A DNA stretch of 64,000 nt from Polyangia bacterium (GTDB lineage Bacteria; Myxococcota_A; Polyangia; Nannocystales; Nannocystaceae): positions 62,001-126,000 of the forward strand of contig JAUIFF010000004.1 of the NCBI GenBank assembly GCA_030429545.1, written 5' to 3'. Both the position numbers and the translations under genes were made by a program. Of the stretch, positions 19,780 to 28,828 are shown one piece after another. The first letter of the stretch is position 1. Each line of letters opens with the position of its first letter. The notes beneath the pieces were generated by a model. That model was not told the DNA's origin. It saw only the letters and a list, made by a program, of their open reading frames with translations, and made no database searches.

Positions 19780-20640
19780 CTACTCGCAATACGAGCCGGT
19801 GAGGGCGTCGAGGTTGCCGCCCATCAAGTCGACCTCGGCGTCGACACAGCTCTGGCCGGGTTGGCAGTCGGCGTCGCTGAGGCACTCTCCGCAGATGCCA
19901 ACTTCGACCACGCCCATCACGTTGGCCGAGCTGCAGATGCCAGTGGCGCACACGGCATCGAGCTCACCGGGTTTTTGGCAGGCACCGTTTTGCGCAACTT
20001 CGCCGTCGGCCTTGCAGGTGAGGATGCCGGTGAACATCTCGACGTCGAGGTCGGGAGCACAGTGCGGGGTGTCGCCACCGCAGTCGGCATCGGTCAGGCA
20101 CTCACCACAGGTCTTGATCGCAAGGATCCCGGCGGCCTCGAGGATCGTGCCGCAAAGCGCAAAGTCGGGGTCGGAGCAGACTTCGTCGGTCTCGCAGCCC
20201 TTGCCCGGTTCGCCCATGTTGCAGCTCGCCCCCACCATGCCGTAGGGATTGGGCAGGGTGCAGCCGCCGTTGGGACAGTCGGCGTCGACCTTGCACTCGC
20301 CACAGCTGCCGCCGATCAGGGGCACGAGGTAGCAGCTGCCCGAGAAGCACTCGCAGTCCTCCATGCACAACTCGCCGTCGTCGAGCTTGGGGTCGCACAC
20401 GGGACCGCCGGTGGTGTCTTCGGTATCGGTTTCCGTTTCGGTCGATTCGCCAGCCGTGGTGGTTTCGCCCGCTGTACCCGTGGGGTCCTCGGTCGTTGCG
20501 GCCTGGGTGGTTTCGACCTCGGTCGTCGACGAGGTGCCAGCGGTCGTCGACTCGGTACCGCCCGCGGTGTCGTCACCACAGCCGACAAGTGTGAGGGAAA
20601 ACGAAAGACCGACAGCTAAACCCAGGCGAGAAAAGTACAT
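19780..20640 (-). CDS. Cys-rich lipoprotein with Thr/Glu linker, 286 aa
   Basis: ATG at 20,638-20,640 (MYFSRLGLAVGLSFSLTLVGC) gives a signal peptide with lipobox LVGC. A Thr/Ser/Glu-rich linker of about 60 residues precedes a domain with repeated CGECxxDADC units (GSCGECKVDADC, KTCGECLTDADC, GICGECLSDADC), three evenly spaced copies, each followed by a C-x(n)-C loop. These look like a small disulfide repeat of the myxobacterial surface type. No enzymatic motif. The gene is monocistronic and converges with the tRNA. Confidence 0.75.
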   Translation of the reverse strand: MYFSRLGLAVGLSFSLTLVGCGDDTAGGTESTTAGTSSTTEVETTQAATTEDPTGTAGETTTAGESTETETDTEDTTGGPVCDPKLDDGELCMEDCECFSGSCYLVPLIGGSCGECKVDADCPNGGCTLPNPYGMVGASCNMGEPGKGCETDEVCSDPDFALCGTILEAAGILAIKTCGECLTDADCGGDTPHCAPDLDVEMFTGILTCKADGEVAQNGACQKPGELDAVCATGICSSANVMGVVEVGICGECLSDADCQPGQSCVDAEVDLMGGNLDALTGSYCE

Positions 20641-20717
20641 GGCAAACCTGTAGCCATGGTACGGCCATGTGGGTTGCGCTGCCAAGTTCGCCGCAACGGT
20701 GCCGTTGCAAACCTGTT

Positions 20718-21332
20718 TTACCCCGGGCCGAACGGGTCTTCGATACCGGGGAAAGTGACGCCAAACACCGTCACCGCATAGATCAACGGGTCGCCTTCAC
20801 GGGCGCGGAAGTGGTGTTGCGAGCCTGGCTCGAGCTCGACATAGTCGCCGGCCTGCAAGACCTCGCCCGAGCTATCGTCGAGACTTCCTTGTAGGATCAA
20901 CACACATTCACGCCCGTGGTGGCGATGGTCGGGAAACAGCTGGCCCGCCGGTACCTGGACAAATCCAACGTCGGCAGCGGCGACCCGCGGACCCCCGTCG
21001 AGATGGATCAACGCAATCCCCTCGCCGAGTTTGGGCGCGTACTCCCACGCAGCTGGGTCGCACAGTTTGGCGAGCATGGACCGGGCGGCCTCGGTGCCGA
21101 CGTCGACCAGCTTTGCCAGGCGGTCGATAAACGGGGCGTAGCGGGTTTCGGGAGCCTCGATCGATCGCAGGAGCCTGGCCCGCAGTGAGGCGGGTGCCGG
21201 CTGTTGGGGCAACGCCTCGAACAGAGCTGTCAACGCGGTTTGCAAGTTCGCGACTTCGGCATCTTTGGCGAGCTCCGGGTCGGTGGCAAAACCGTTGGCG
21301 ATCAGGTCGTCGGGCCAGTCGATCTCAGACAT
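20718..21332 (-). CDS. ChrR-like cupin, probable partner of the adjacent ECF sigma factor
   Basis: 204 residues. The C-terminal half has the cupin metal site in ChrR order: PDHRHHGRECVLILQGSL (His, His, Glu) and later GSQHHF (His). The N-terminal 100 residues should contact the sigma factor, but the HxxxCxxC zinc motif of classical ChrR anti-sigma domains is not there. The start overlaps the last 8 bases of the sigma gene, so the two are translationally coupled. By family analogy the cupin senses a reactive oxygen or organic ligand and frees the sigma factor. Without the zinc site its anti-sigma action is an inference from position. Confidence 0.75.
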   Translation of the reverse strand: MSEIDWPDDLIANGFATDPELAKDAEVANLQTALTALFEALPQQPAPASLRARLLRSIEAPETRYAPFIDRLAKLVDVGTEAARSMLAKLCDPAAWEYAPKLGEGIALIHLDGGPRVAAADVGFVQVPAGQLFPDHRHHGRECVLILQGSLDDSSGEVLQAGDYVELEPGSQHHFRAREGDPLIYAVTVFGVTFPGIEDPFGPG

Positions 21333-21954
21333 TTGGCCCTCCTGTCCCTTCGGCCATAGAGGTGCGGAGTTTGTGCAGTCCGGCGGCTGTGCGCGACTTG
21401 ACCGTGCCGAGAGGAATCTTCAGGCGTGTCGCAATTTCTCGCATCGAAAGACCGTCGAAGTAGGCGAGTTCGAGAACGTCGCGTTGTGCCTTTGGCAGGG
21501 CACCAACGGCTTCTCGCATGCGGACATATTCGGCATTGCGCGACGGGTCGGCTTCGGGGCGGGCATCGACACCGGGGTGGACCAGAGGATCGGTGGGGTG
21601 TCGTGCCTGACGGCGCAAGCGATCGACGGCCCGACTGCGCAGCCGGACCAGCAGCCACGTGCGCACTGAACCGCGCTCGCGCCGGTATGACGCGGACTTG
21701 CGCCACGCTTCGACAAGCACGTCATGGACCAGATCTTCGCTCTCGCGGCGATTGCCGAGGATCCGCGTGGCGGCGGCCAACATCAGCGGGGCATAGCGGT
21801 CGTAGAGCTCGCCAAGTGCTTCACTTTTCCCGGCGGCTAAAGCTGCCAGCAGCTGGCAGTCGGTGTGACGAGCGTCGACCACGTCAGTTGCTCGCAAAGC
21901 CCATGCGGCCATGGCCAGTGACACACCGACCGGGAAGTTGAGGGTGACAAGCAC
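21325..21954 (-). CDS. ECF-family RNA polymerase sigma factor
   Basis: 209 residues with sigma region 2 (ALGELYDRYAPLMLAAATRILGNRRESEDLVHDVLVEAWR) and region 4 (ALPKAQRDVLELAYFDGLSMREIATRLKIPLGTVKSRTAAGLHKLR), the linker between them rich in Arg/Pro. Regions 1.1 and 3 are absent, as in ECF factors. The N-terminus before TDCQLLAALA is about 30 residues longer than usual; an internal Met (MAAWALR) is an alternative start. It directs polymerase to stress promoters and is coupled to the ChrR-like cupin gene downstream by an 8-base overlap. Confidence 0.9.
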   Translation of the reverse strand: MLVTLNFPVGVSLAMAAWALRATDVVDARHTDCQLLAALAAGKSEALGELYDRYAPLMLAAATRILGNRRESEDLVHDVLVEAWRKSASYRRERGSVRTWLLVRLRSRAVDRLRRQARHPTDPLVHPGVDARPEADPSRNAEYVRMREAVGALPKAQRDVLELAYFDGLSMREIATRLKIPLGTVKSRTAAGLHKLRTSMAEGTGGPNV

Positions 21955-22057
21955 GGTACATGGTCATTACGCCGGCGGCCTGCAGTTAGATCAGTCGCTC
22001 TCGCATTGCGATACGCCGAGGGCAGCCGGGCGTTACTTTCGACGTCCGGGCCTGTGA

Positions 22058-22819
22058 CTAGCTTCCGGGCGAGGGCACGACTTGGCCAAACGAGACCGCC
22101 GCGCTCGGGTCACCGGCATCCGAGGTCGCACACGAAGACGATGCGTCATCGAGATAGACCGTCGAGCGGGCACCGTGGACATAGAGCACGCCACATCCGC
22201 CCTGGCCGACTGGTTTGCCGGGGTCACACACTTTGCAACGCGGGTTGCCACCCGAGCGATCGCAGACGAATGTGTCGTCGCAGAAAAACGATTGGCAGTA
22301 TTGGTCGAGGACGTCTTGACCAGCTGGCTCTTCGAGCAGGTTCGGGGGGTAGGCCGGAAATGCCGAGCTCGGATCGGGGCAGATCACCATGCCGCCGAAG
22401 TCTTCGGGGGCGGCTCCGTTGTTGCAGCCCATCGGCCCCGGGGGACACCCGGCGAGGCCGAACTCCTCGGACGAGCAGGCGACGTACACCTGGTCCTGGG
22501 CGATCGCCATGGTGTAGGTATCAAACAGCGGATGGCCGGCACTCTTCGACATTGGGTCGCAGCCGATGTCGGTGAACGTCACCGAGCAAACCAGGTCCTT
22601 GGCGGTTTCGCTGATGTCGGTACCGACCCCGCCGGCGCCGGAGCAGACCGGGTCAAACCGATTGTCGGAGAGCAGTTCCGAGAACGCCGGGTCTTCCTCG
22701 CAGTCGGTCGGGTTGGAGCAGCGGACGACATCGTCGCTGTTTTCCGGGTTGAGGATGAAACTACAACCTCCGGTGAGCACAAGGGCGGCGGCGAACAGGG
22801 CGAAGCGGGCGTGGACCAT
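22058..22819 (-). CDS. Cys-rich secreted lipoprotein, 253 aa
   Basis: Start ATG at 22,817-22,819 (MVHARFALFAAALVLTGGC) with lipobox TGGC. The longer frame further upstream runs into the histidine kinase gene and is rejected. The mature protein has a short acidic part (ENSDDVVRCSNPTDCEED) and about 18 cysteines in an irregular pattern (FFCDDTFVCDRSGGNPRCKVC). No Thr-rich linker, unlike its relatives here. Function unknown. It lies 43 bases after the histidine kinase stop in the same direction, so co-transcription is possible. Confidence 0.7.
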   Translation of the reverse strand: MVHARFALFAAALVLTGGCSFILNPENSDDVVRCSNPTDCEEDPAFSELLSDNRFDPVCSGAGGVGTDISETAKDLVCSVTFTDIGCDPMSKSAGHPLFDTYTMAIAQDQVYVACSSEEFGLAGCPPGPMGCNNGAAPEDFGGMVICPDPSSAFPAYPPNLLEEPAGQDVLDQYCQSFFCDDTFVCDRSGGNPRCKVCDPGKPVGQGGCGVLYVHGARSTVYLDDASSSCATSDAGDPSAAVSFGQVVPSPGS

Positions 22820-22862
22820 AATGTGAAGACCTCGAGTTTCCTTTGGACGCAGAGGGCGGAGA

Positions 22863-24470
22863 TCAAGCGCTCTCAATCGAACCGGGCGAGGATACGGAGA
22901 GGGATGGGGGATCGCAAGCAGGTAGGGAGATCTCAAAGACCGTCCCCTGCGGTCCGGTTTGGGCCACCCGGACCGCGCCATCGTGATCGACCACGATCTG
23001 CTGGACGATCGACAGACCGAGTCCGGTGCCGTGGGTTTTGCGGCTGAAAAACGCCTCGAAGATGTTGTCTTGCTCCCCGTCGGCCATCGATAGCCCGGGG
23101 CCGTTGTCGGCAACTTCGATCACGATCGTGTCCTGCGCGCGGCCGATGCGGACCGTGATCACCGGGTTTTGCGTGGCCGGCTGGGCGTCGTCGGGGTTGG
23201 GATTGAGCGCCTCACGGGCATTGCGCAGGAGGTTGAGCAGGGCTTGCCGCAGCTGGTTGGCATCGCCGAGCACCCACAGCGGCTCGTCGGCAAACTCGCG
23301 AACCACCCGAATCCGCGACTGCAGGTGTTCCTCCTCGGTGAAGTCGAGCAGGTTGTGCAGCTCGGCGGCGAGGTCGATGGCATCGAGCTCGGGCTGCTGG
23401 CGGCGGGCAAAGCCCAGGTACTCCTCGGTGATCGAAGTCAGGCGGTCGAGCTCGGCGGTGATCTGGGAGAGCAGCTGCCGCGCCTCGGGGCTCGCCTTGG
23501 GCATCTCGTCCTCGAGCAACTCGACGTTGAGGGCCACGCTCGACAGCGGGTTGCGAATCTCGTGGGTGACCTGCGCAGCTAATTTACCGACGGCAGCCAT
23601 GCGTTCGCCGCGGATCAGTCGGCGTTCGCGTTCTTGCAGCGCCTCGGCCATCAGGTTGAATTCACGGGCCAGTTGTTGCACTTCATCTGCAGACCGTTGG
23701 CCGAGCTCAATTCGTTGCTCCCAGTCGCCCCGCGCCAGTTGCCGGACGTTCGACGTGAGCTTTCGCAGCGGTCTCAAGGTCAGGATCACTCCGGCGATTG
23801 TCACGAGTGCGACGGCCAGGGCCCCGAGTGTCAGCATGATGGCGAGGTTTTCGGTGCGGCGCTCGTCGGCCCGGACCTTGTCGGCGAGGAGGTTGATGGC
23901 CCGCGTCGTCTGGTCGTCGAGGCTGCTAAACAGGGCGACGACTTCGGCCTCGGTGCGGACGTCCTGAAGCACGGATGCCGGGGACTTGCCCTCGCTCGAA
24001 AGCAGTGCGGACTCGAGTTGCTGGACCCCCTCGCGGACCTTGGCGAGATCTTCCAACGCCGCCTCTCCGCCGAGACGCCCCGGGTTGGCAAAGGCCTCGT
24101 CGATCACCCGCCTGGCGCTCAAAACCATCCGCAGGCGATTGGCCATGGCGTCGGCAAACTGCGCCTCGATCCCGGGCGTCATTTTTTGTACGGCATCGCG
24201 TTGCTCACTATTGAGCGAGATGATCAGGCCGATGCGGATCCCCTGTTGGTGGGCAGCTCGCAGCCTGGCGTTGAAGGGCACGTAGACCCCCGTGAGCAGA
24301 TCAAAGCTCGACTGTTGCTTGCGCAGTTGGTCGAGGATCAGCAGCGAGGACAGGCCCAGGGCGACCAGGACCAGGGCAACCAATGCGGTGATCTGGGCGG
24401 CGAGACTGCGGTGGATTCGCAGCCCCGAGTTTGCCGCTGGACGGTGGTGCTGCGCCACTGAAGGCACCAT
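22863..24470 (-). CDS. Membrane sensor histidine kinase with HAMP domain
   Basis: 535 residues: membrane segment 1 (ITALVALVLVALGLSSLLI, about 27-45), a helical periplasmic domain of about 165 residues, membrane segment 2 (LAIMLTLGALAVALVTIAGVI), HAMP (LRKLTSNVRQLARGDWEQRI), then the kinase core with H-box VTHEIRNPLSSVAL (His is the phosphorylation site), N-box QLRQALLNLLRNAREAL, G1 VIEVADNGPGLS, F-box IFEAFFSRK and G2 GTGLGLSIVQQI. All catalytic elements are intact. No response regulator gene is adjacent, so it is an orphan, as is common in myxobacteria. The signal is unknown. Confidence 0.9.
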   Translation of the reverse strand: MVPSVAQHHRPAANSGLRIHRSLAAQITALVALVLVALGLSSLLILDQLRKQQSSFDLLTGVYVPFNARLRAAHQQGIRIGLIISLNSEQRDAVQKMTPGIEAQFADAMANRLRMVLSARRVIDEAFANPGRLGGEAALEDLAKVREGVQQLESALLSSEGKSPASVLQDVRTEAEVVALFSSLDDQTTRAINLLADKVRADERRTENLAIMLTLGALAVALVTIAGVILTLRPLRKLTSNVRQLARGDWEQRIELGQRSADEVQQLAREFNLMAEALQERERRLIRGERMAAVGKLAAQVTHEIRNPLSSVALNVELLEDEMPKASPEARQLLSQITAELDRLTSITEEYLGFARRQQPELDAIDLAAELHNLLDFTEEEHLQSRIRVVREFADEPLWVLGDANQLRQALLNLLRNAREALNPNPDDAQPATQNPVITVRIGRAQDTIVIEVADNGPGLSMADGEQDNIFEAFFSRKTHGTGLGLSIVQQIVVDHDGAVRVAQTGPQGTVFEISLPACDPPSLSVSSPGSIESA

Positions 24471-24637
24471 ATCACTCCAATGCCGGAAGATTTCTCACAA
24501 AACGCGTGCATCTGCACCGGATCCCTGCGTCGTTTGCGGCACATCGCTGTCACATAAAGGTTTGCTTTGCTGATCTGGCCGAGGCGTGCGAGTGTTGCCG
24601 GGCGCACATCCCGTGCGACCAGCCCCGTCAACCATCC

Positions 24638-25747
24638 ATGTCGCGCCGCATGTTTGTTCGCCCGCATCAAACCTTCCTCGCCTGTTTCGCCGCCTTCTCG
24701 ATGGCTCTCCCGGTTGCTCCGGTCGCGCAGGCGGCTTCTCACAGCCAGCCGTCCGCACTGTCGTTGCTCGCACCGGAAGTTGACGGCACGACCTCTGTCC
24801 TCACCTTGGAAGGGGCAGATGAGGTGCGTACGCAGGAGCTGTCGAACGCCCTTCGGGCCAAGTTCGAGTCGCGTGGCGTCGGTGGTGGCAAAACCATGTC
24901 GCTGGTCGAGCTCAAGCTCACCATGGGATGCGAAGATCCCCCGGCGGCGGCCTGTATGGCGGGTGGTGGCAAGACCCTCGGGGTCAAGCGGTTGATCTAC
25001 GGTTCACTTTATGGGGATGAGCTCGCCGGCTACAAGCTAGAGGTCCACGTTCTCGATGTCGACGCTGCTAGCGAAACCCAAAAAGTCGAGTTCTCACTCG
25101 GCGCCGATGGTCTCACTGGAGCTGGGCTCGACGCGACCGTCAAGCGCGTGGTCGACGAAGTCGTCGGTCCCGAGCCGGAGCCTGAGCCTGAGCCTGAGCC
25201 GGAGCCGGAGCCGGAGCCTGAGCCCGAGCCTGAGACCCGTGAAGGCGCACTGATTTGGGGCAAAGATCCAAACCCGCCGGGTTGGAAAAAGGTTGGACTC
25301 GGCGTGTCGGCCGGGCTCGCCGTCGCCTCGCTGGGCACGGCTGTGGCCATGACGATCATGATCCGCGAGAACGGGCCGGTGCACAACGACCTTATCGACG
25401 CGGCCGCGGCAAGTCTCGACGATGACAAGCCTGCCAACGATGTCAATCCCAACATGGAAGGTGACCTCTGCACCGCAGCCCGGGCAGAGCCCGATGGCGA
25501 GCCGGGCAAGGTCACCAACGCATCGGTCACAACCGTGTGCAACCGCGGCGACGCCTTTGCCAAAACCGCAACCGCGGCCTGGATTGGCACCGGCGTGTTC
25601 CTAGCTTCGACCGTTGCATTTACAACCTTGCTGTTTGTACGCAAGCGCAGTCGGGCGTCGGCCAAGCTGCGCCAACACGGCGTGCACCTGGGCATGGCGC
25701 CCACGCGTGGTCGCGGGATGATGCTCGGCGGCGGCTTTCGGTTCTAG
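24638..25747 (+). CDS. Exported protein with Pro-Glu repeat and C-terminal membrane segments, 369 aa
   Basis: ATG at 24,638 (MSRRMFVRPHQTFLACFAAF) begins a signal peptide with VAQAA cleavage. Residues about 35-165 form an alpha/beta domain (TSVLTLEGADEVRTQELSNALRAKF; GVKRLIYGSLYG) resembling the small periplasmic domains that read hierarchical or parallel signals. A (EP)n tract of about 10 repeats follows (PEPEPEPEPE), then a Trp-containing segment and hydrophobic stretches GLGVSAGLAVASLGTAVAMT and WIGTGVFLASTVAFTTLLF that look like two membrane spans, ending in a Lys/Arg-rich tail. Such multi-part exported proteins recur in myxobacteria; function unknown. A TGYANNTRCA palindrome (25,615-25,624) sits in the second span. 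Confidence 0.6.
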   Translation: MSRRMFVRPHQTFLACFAAFSMALPVAPVAQAASHSQPSALSLLAPEVDGTTSVLTLEGADEVRTQELSNALRAKFESRGVGGGKTMSLVELKLTMGCEDPPAAACMAGGGKTLGVKRLIYGSLYGDELAGYKLEVHVLDVDAASETQKVEFSLGADGLTGAGLDATVKRVVDEVVGPEPEPEPEPEPEPEPEPEPEPETREGALIWGKDPNPPGWKKVGLGVSAGLAVASLGTAVAMTIMIRENGPVHNDLIDAAAASLDDDKPANDVNPNMEGDLCTAARAEPDGEPGKVTNASVTTVCNRGDAFAKTATAAWIGTGVFLASTVAFTTLLFVRKRSRASAKLRQHGVHLGMAPTRGRGMMLGGGFRF

Positions 25748-25771
25748 CCCGGTGACCCAGCCGAGGCCCTC

Positions 25772-26200
25772 ATGACCCCGATCCTGGCGTGGTTGTGGAT
25801 TGGCCGCTATCGCGACACAACCGATCTACACACCCTCAGGGCCTTCGGGATCGGGGCGATGTTGCAGCTCGCCGAACATGTGCCGCAGCCCGGTATCGAA
25901 ACCCTGTATCTCGAGGTCGAGGACGGGCAGCCCGTGCCGGCCGAGGCGTTCGCCCGTGGCATTGGGTTTGTCGAGGGGGTCCAGCAAAAAGGTTGTACAG
26001 TCATAATTTCCTGCGGGGCCGGGCAAAGCCGCAGCGTCGCGTTTACAGTTGGTGTGCTCCATTGCCTGCAAGGGCTTGCACCGGTTGCCGCGCTGGGCCT
26101 GATTCGCGACAAACATCCGCGGGCGATGCCCCACCCGGTGGTATGGCGTTCGCTTTGCCAGTATCTCGGCCACCCCTACGACCGCCGCGACCTCGTGTAG
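25772..26200 (+). CDS. Dual-specificity protein phosphatase
   Basis: 142 residues with the cysteine-dependent phosphatase loop C-G-A-G-Q-S-R-S (ISCGAGQSRSV, CX5R intact) near residue 81, preceded by a general-acid region (LYLEVEDGQPVP) and followed by helices as in small DUSP-like folds (VWRSLCQYL at the end). The Asp in EVEDG is the candidate general acid. It would remove phosphate from Ser/Thr/Tyr residues in the cytoplasm. It starts 24 bases after the preceding gene, so they may be co-transcribed. The next genes are divergent. Confidence 0.8.
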   Translation: MTPILAWLWIGRYRDTTDLHTLRAFGIGAMLQLAEHVPQPGIETLYLEVEDGQPVPAEAFARGIGFVEGVQQKGCTVIISCGAGQSRSVAFTVGVLHCLQGLAPVAALGLIRDKHPRAMPHPVVWRSLCQYLGHPYDRRDLV

Positions 26201-26335
26201 CGACCTGAAAAGGTTGTCTATACATAGGGATTTTGCGATGGTGAGACCCTCCGCGGCTACCCGGGTGGCCTCAACCTCGAAGGCCTGTGGGTGCCGCCCA
26301 GGATCCCCGGGTTAGGTTAACTTATGCAAATACAA

Positions 26336-27310
26336 CTACGTACCGGTTGCGCCTGTCGTGCGCCGGGCGACGGCAGCCAGGGCGAGCCCCTCAAACAGCA
26401 AATGGGCACCTAGGTGGAGCGTGATGTCGGCATGGTCGAGATTGGGGGCAACCTCGACCAGGTCCATCCCCACCAGGTTGATCCCGGCCAGGGATTGCAG
26501 CAGACGTCGTGCCTCCCGTGAAGTTATGCCCCCGGGGACAGGTGTGCCCGTGCCCGGGGCATAGGCCGGGTCGACCCCATCGATATCAAATGAGATGTAC
26601 ACCGGGCGGTCGCCCACACCGGCGACGATGTGCTTCGCAATCGTCGGCATCCCGAGCGTCTCGATCGCATCCATGCCAAAAACCGTCGCGCCGTGGGCTG
26701 CGACCAAATTCCCCTCGTCGGCGCCGCCCCAGGTCGCCCGAATACCGACCTGAAAAAGCCCGCCAGGGGCGATGAGTCCCCGCTCCAGCGCGTGGCGAAA
26801 GGGAGTCCCGTGGTGGTGTGGCTCTCCCCAGACCTCCGCCGTGCTGGTGTCTAGGTGGGCGTCGATATGGACCACACACACCGGTCCGTGGTGGCGGTGG
26901 AGGGTGTGGAGGCAGGGCAGCGCGATCGAGTGATCTCCGCCGACGACAAAGGGGACGGCCCCGGCATCGACGATCGCACCCACTTCGGCGGAAATACACT
27001 CGCGCACCGCCGCGGGCGAGAACGGTGGGAACGCGACATTCCCCCCGTCGCGGGCCGTGATTGTTGAAAATACATCGAGTCGATGACCCGGGTGGTAGCC
27101 CTGAACCAACGCACTCACGCGGCGAAGTTCATAGGGGGCAAACCGGGTGCCCGGGCGGTAGGTCACCGAACCGTCCCAGGGGACCCCGAGGAGCACGGCA
27201 TCGGCACCGCGGTAGGCCTCGGGGCCCTGGTGGCGAAGGTCGGCCATCGGCAGGCGAAAAAATGATGTCAATCCCTGACGGAGATAGGCAGCGGCAGCGA
27301 GCTGGGACAT
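26336..27310 (-). CDS. Agmatinase/arginase-family ureohydrolase
   Basis: 324 residues from the ATG at 27,308-27,310. All manganese-binding motifs of the family are present: FVVGGDHSIALP, VVHIDAHLDTST and SFDIDGVDPAYAPGTGTPVPGG. The N-terminal part (DAVLLGVPWDGSVTYRPGTRFAP) matches agmatinase more than arginase, so cleavage of agmatine to putrescine and urea is likely, though related guanidinobutyrase or proclavaminate amidinohydrolase activities fit too. It could feed polyamine supply whose by-product is used by mtnP elsewhere in the window (inference). The acyltransferase gene upstream in transcription stops 34 bases before this gene's start. Confidence 0.88.
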   Translation of the reverse strand: MSQLAAAAYLRQGLTSFFRLPMADLRHQGPEAYRGADAVLLGVPWDGSVTYRPGTRFAPYELRRVSALVQGYHPGHRLDVFSTITARDGGNVAFPPFSPAAVRECISAEVGAIVDAGAVPFVVGGDHSIALPCLHTLHRHHGPVCVVHIDAHLDTSTAEVWGEPHHHGTPFRHALERGLIAPGGLFQVGIRATWGGADEGNLVAAHGATVFGMDAIETLGMPTIAKHIVAGVGDRPVYISFDIDGVDPAYAPGTGTPVPGGITSREARRLLQSLAGINLVGMDLVEVAPNLDHADITLHLGAHLLFEGLALAAVARRTTGATGT

Positions 27311-27344
27311 TGGCGTTCCTGTATGTTCAAGGAGATCAAAGAGG

Positions 27345-28148
27345 TTAAGTAGATGATTGTACAACCAGTTTAGGGTCGCCGGTCGCCGGTGTGTGGGGGT
27401 ACACCGGGCGCCGTCGGGAGGCCGCGATCTCGGTTTCGATCGCCCGTTGAGCCGCGGCTGCGAGGGCGTCAGCGGTGGCGAATTGCCGGGGGTCGAGCGG
27501 GGGACAAACCACCACCTTGACCCGCGGCGATCGGCGTTGGGAGAAGTCGAGAAAGTGCGGCATAAATTCGTCGTCACCGACCCAGCACAGCTCCCGGTCT
27601 TCAAATTGTACATACAATGGAACGACCGGGACGTCGGCGAGTTTGGCCGCGCCAAAGATCCCCCGGCAAAACCTGTAGACCCGGTCGCCGTAGGTGGTTG
27701 TGCCCTCCGGAAAGTTGAGGACGCCGACCCCGGCCGCGAGTGCGCGGATGGCTTGCCGTAGGACCAAAGCGCCGCTGTGGGGGTTGCCACGTTCGACAAA
27801 CATCACGCCGCTGCGGTCACCGCAGTCGCCCACAATCGGCCAGGTTGAAACCTCGCGCTTGGCCACCGGTAGCAGGGGTCGCAACGAGCACAACACCAGC
27901 GGGTCGAGATATCCGAGGTGATTGGCGACGACAACTGCCGGCCGGTGGGGCAGCTCACCGACAACCTCGATCGCCAGCCCGTGACGGCGGCAGGTGTTGC
28001 GGCAAAACTCGTGGATCCAGGCGACCTGTTGATGCACTTGCACGAGCGTTGAGTTGGCGACCAACTGTTTGCGTAGGCACACCGCGAGCCTTCGCAGTGC
28101 GCCGACATCCCCGGCGAGTCGCCGGACAAGTGACCACAACCGATGCAT
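27345..28148 (-). CDS. 1-acylglycerol-3-phosphate acyltransferase-like protein (PlsC family)
   Basis: 267 residues from an ATG at 28,146-28,148. The family box NHLGYLD (NHxxxxD) sits at about residue 75, FVERGN near 120 and the substrate-binding FPEGTTTYGDRV near 145, then VVPLYVQFEDREL. All four acyltransferase blocks are present, so it should transfer an acyl group from acyl-CoA or acyl-ACP to a lysophospholipid or a related amphiphile at the inner membrane. Its start codon lies inside a TGYANNTRCA palindrome (28,144-28,153). A longer in-frame extension to 28,364 is considered unlikely. It probably forms a unit with the GNAT-like gene upstream (134 bases away) and the agmatinase gene downstream. 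Confidence 0.82.
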   Translation of the reverse strand: MHRLWSLVRRLAGDVGALRRLAVCLRKQLVANSTLVQVHQQVAWIHEFCRNTCRRHGLAIEVVGELPHRPAVVVANHLGYLDPLVLCSLRPLLPVAKREVSTWPIVGDCGDRSGVMFVERGNPHSGALVLRQAIRALAAGVGVLNFPEGTTTYGDRVYRFCRGIFGAAKLADVPVVPLYVQFEDRELCWVGDDEFMPHFLDFSQRRSPRVKVVVCPPLDPRQFATADALAAAAQRAIETEIAASRRRPVYPHTPATGDPKLVVQSST

Positions 28149-28282
28149 ATGCACGCCTCCGCGGGGAACGAACGAGCGACGGCTCGAGACAAACTCGCCC
28201 TTGCGGGTGACCCACGGAGCCTGACCTGAAGTGTCGCTCGGGGCCTGCCTAGGTGGCGTGGTTGCGGTGACAGCTGCTAGCG

Positions 28283-28828
28283 TCATTGCAATACCTCCGC
28301 CGCGCGGCGAGCCGGTGGTTGTGAACCCCGCGGGACAATCCCAAGCCGCGCCAGTCGAGGCCACGCCCTGGCAAACGCGGCCTGATCGATGCGCGAGATG
28401 ATACGAGCGTTGCCGGGGCCGTAGAAGTCGTCGCGGACATCCTGCTCCTCGGCGCCTAGGATCCTATGCAAGGCACGGACCGCAGTGCTCTCTTCGTCGA
28501 CCGTGAACCAGCAGACATCGACGCAATCGATGATGCGGGTGACAAACGCCCGCAGCAGGTGAACGATGGCGCGGGTCCCCTGCCCCCCGGGCAACAGCGC
28601 CATGGTGGTGCAGTAGGCCTCGCGCCCGCGGACAAACGACAACAGGTAGCCGCAGGGGTCCTTGTCGACTTCGATCAAAAAGCAACTGTCTTGAAAGAAC
28701 TCGCAACACAGCCGGACGTAGTAGGGCCCGAGTTCACCCTCGCGGCAGTGGCCAAAAAGAGCGGTCTCCATGGCCATCAGGGTGTTGAAGTCATCACTGT
28801 TCAAGGTTCTCACCGTGTATCGACTCAT
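28283..28828 (-). CDS. GNAT-like N-acyltransferase, 181 aa
   Basis: ATG at 28,826-28,828, GGAGGTGAG just upstream. The start MSRYTVRTLNSDDFNTLMAMETALFG and the later GYLLSFVRGREAYCTTMALLPGGQGTRAIVHLLRAFVTRI fit the GNAT fold: the last block is the acetyl-CoA pyrophosphate loop (usually Q/RxxGxG/A; here PGGQGTRA). VCWFTVDEES then ALHRILGAEEQ corresponds to the C-terminal strand and helix. Acceptor unknown. Adjacent to a PlsC-type gene in the same direction, which suggests joint action on lipids or a related small molecule (inference). Confidence 0.65.
   Translation of the reverse strand: MSRYTVRTLNSDDFNTLMAMETALFGHCREGELGPYYVRLCCEFFQDSCFLIEVDKDPCGYLLSFVRGREAYCTTMALLPGGQGTRAIVHLLRAFVTRIIDCVDVCWFTVDEESTAVRALHRILGAEEQDVRDDFYGPGNARIISRIDQAAFARAWPRLARLGIVPRGSQPPARRAAEVLQ

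Noticed and set aside
19759..20619. 286-residue + strand ORF
   Set aside because: Antisense to the CGEC-repeat lipoprotein with its clear lipobox.
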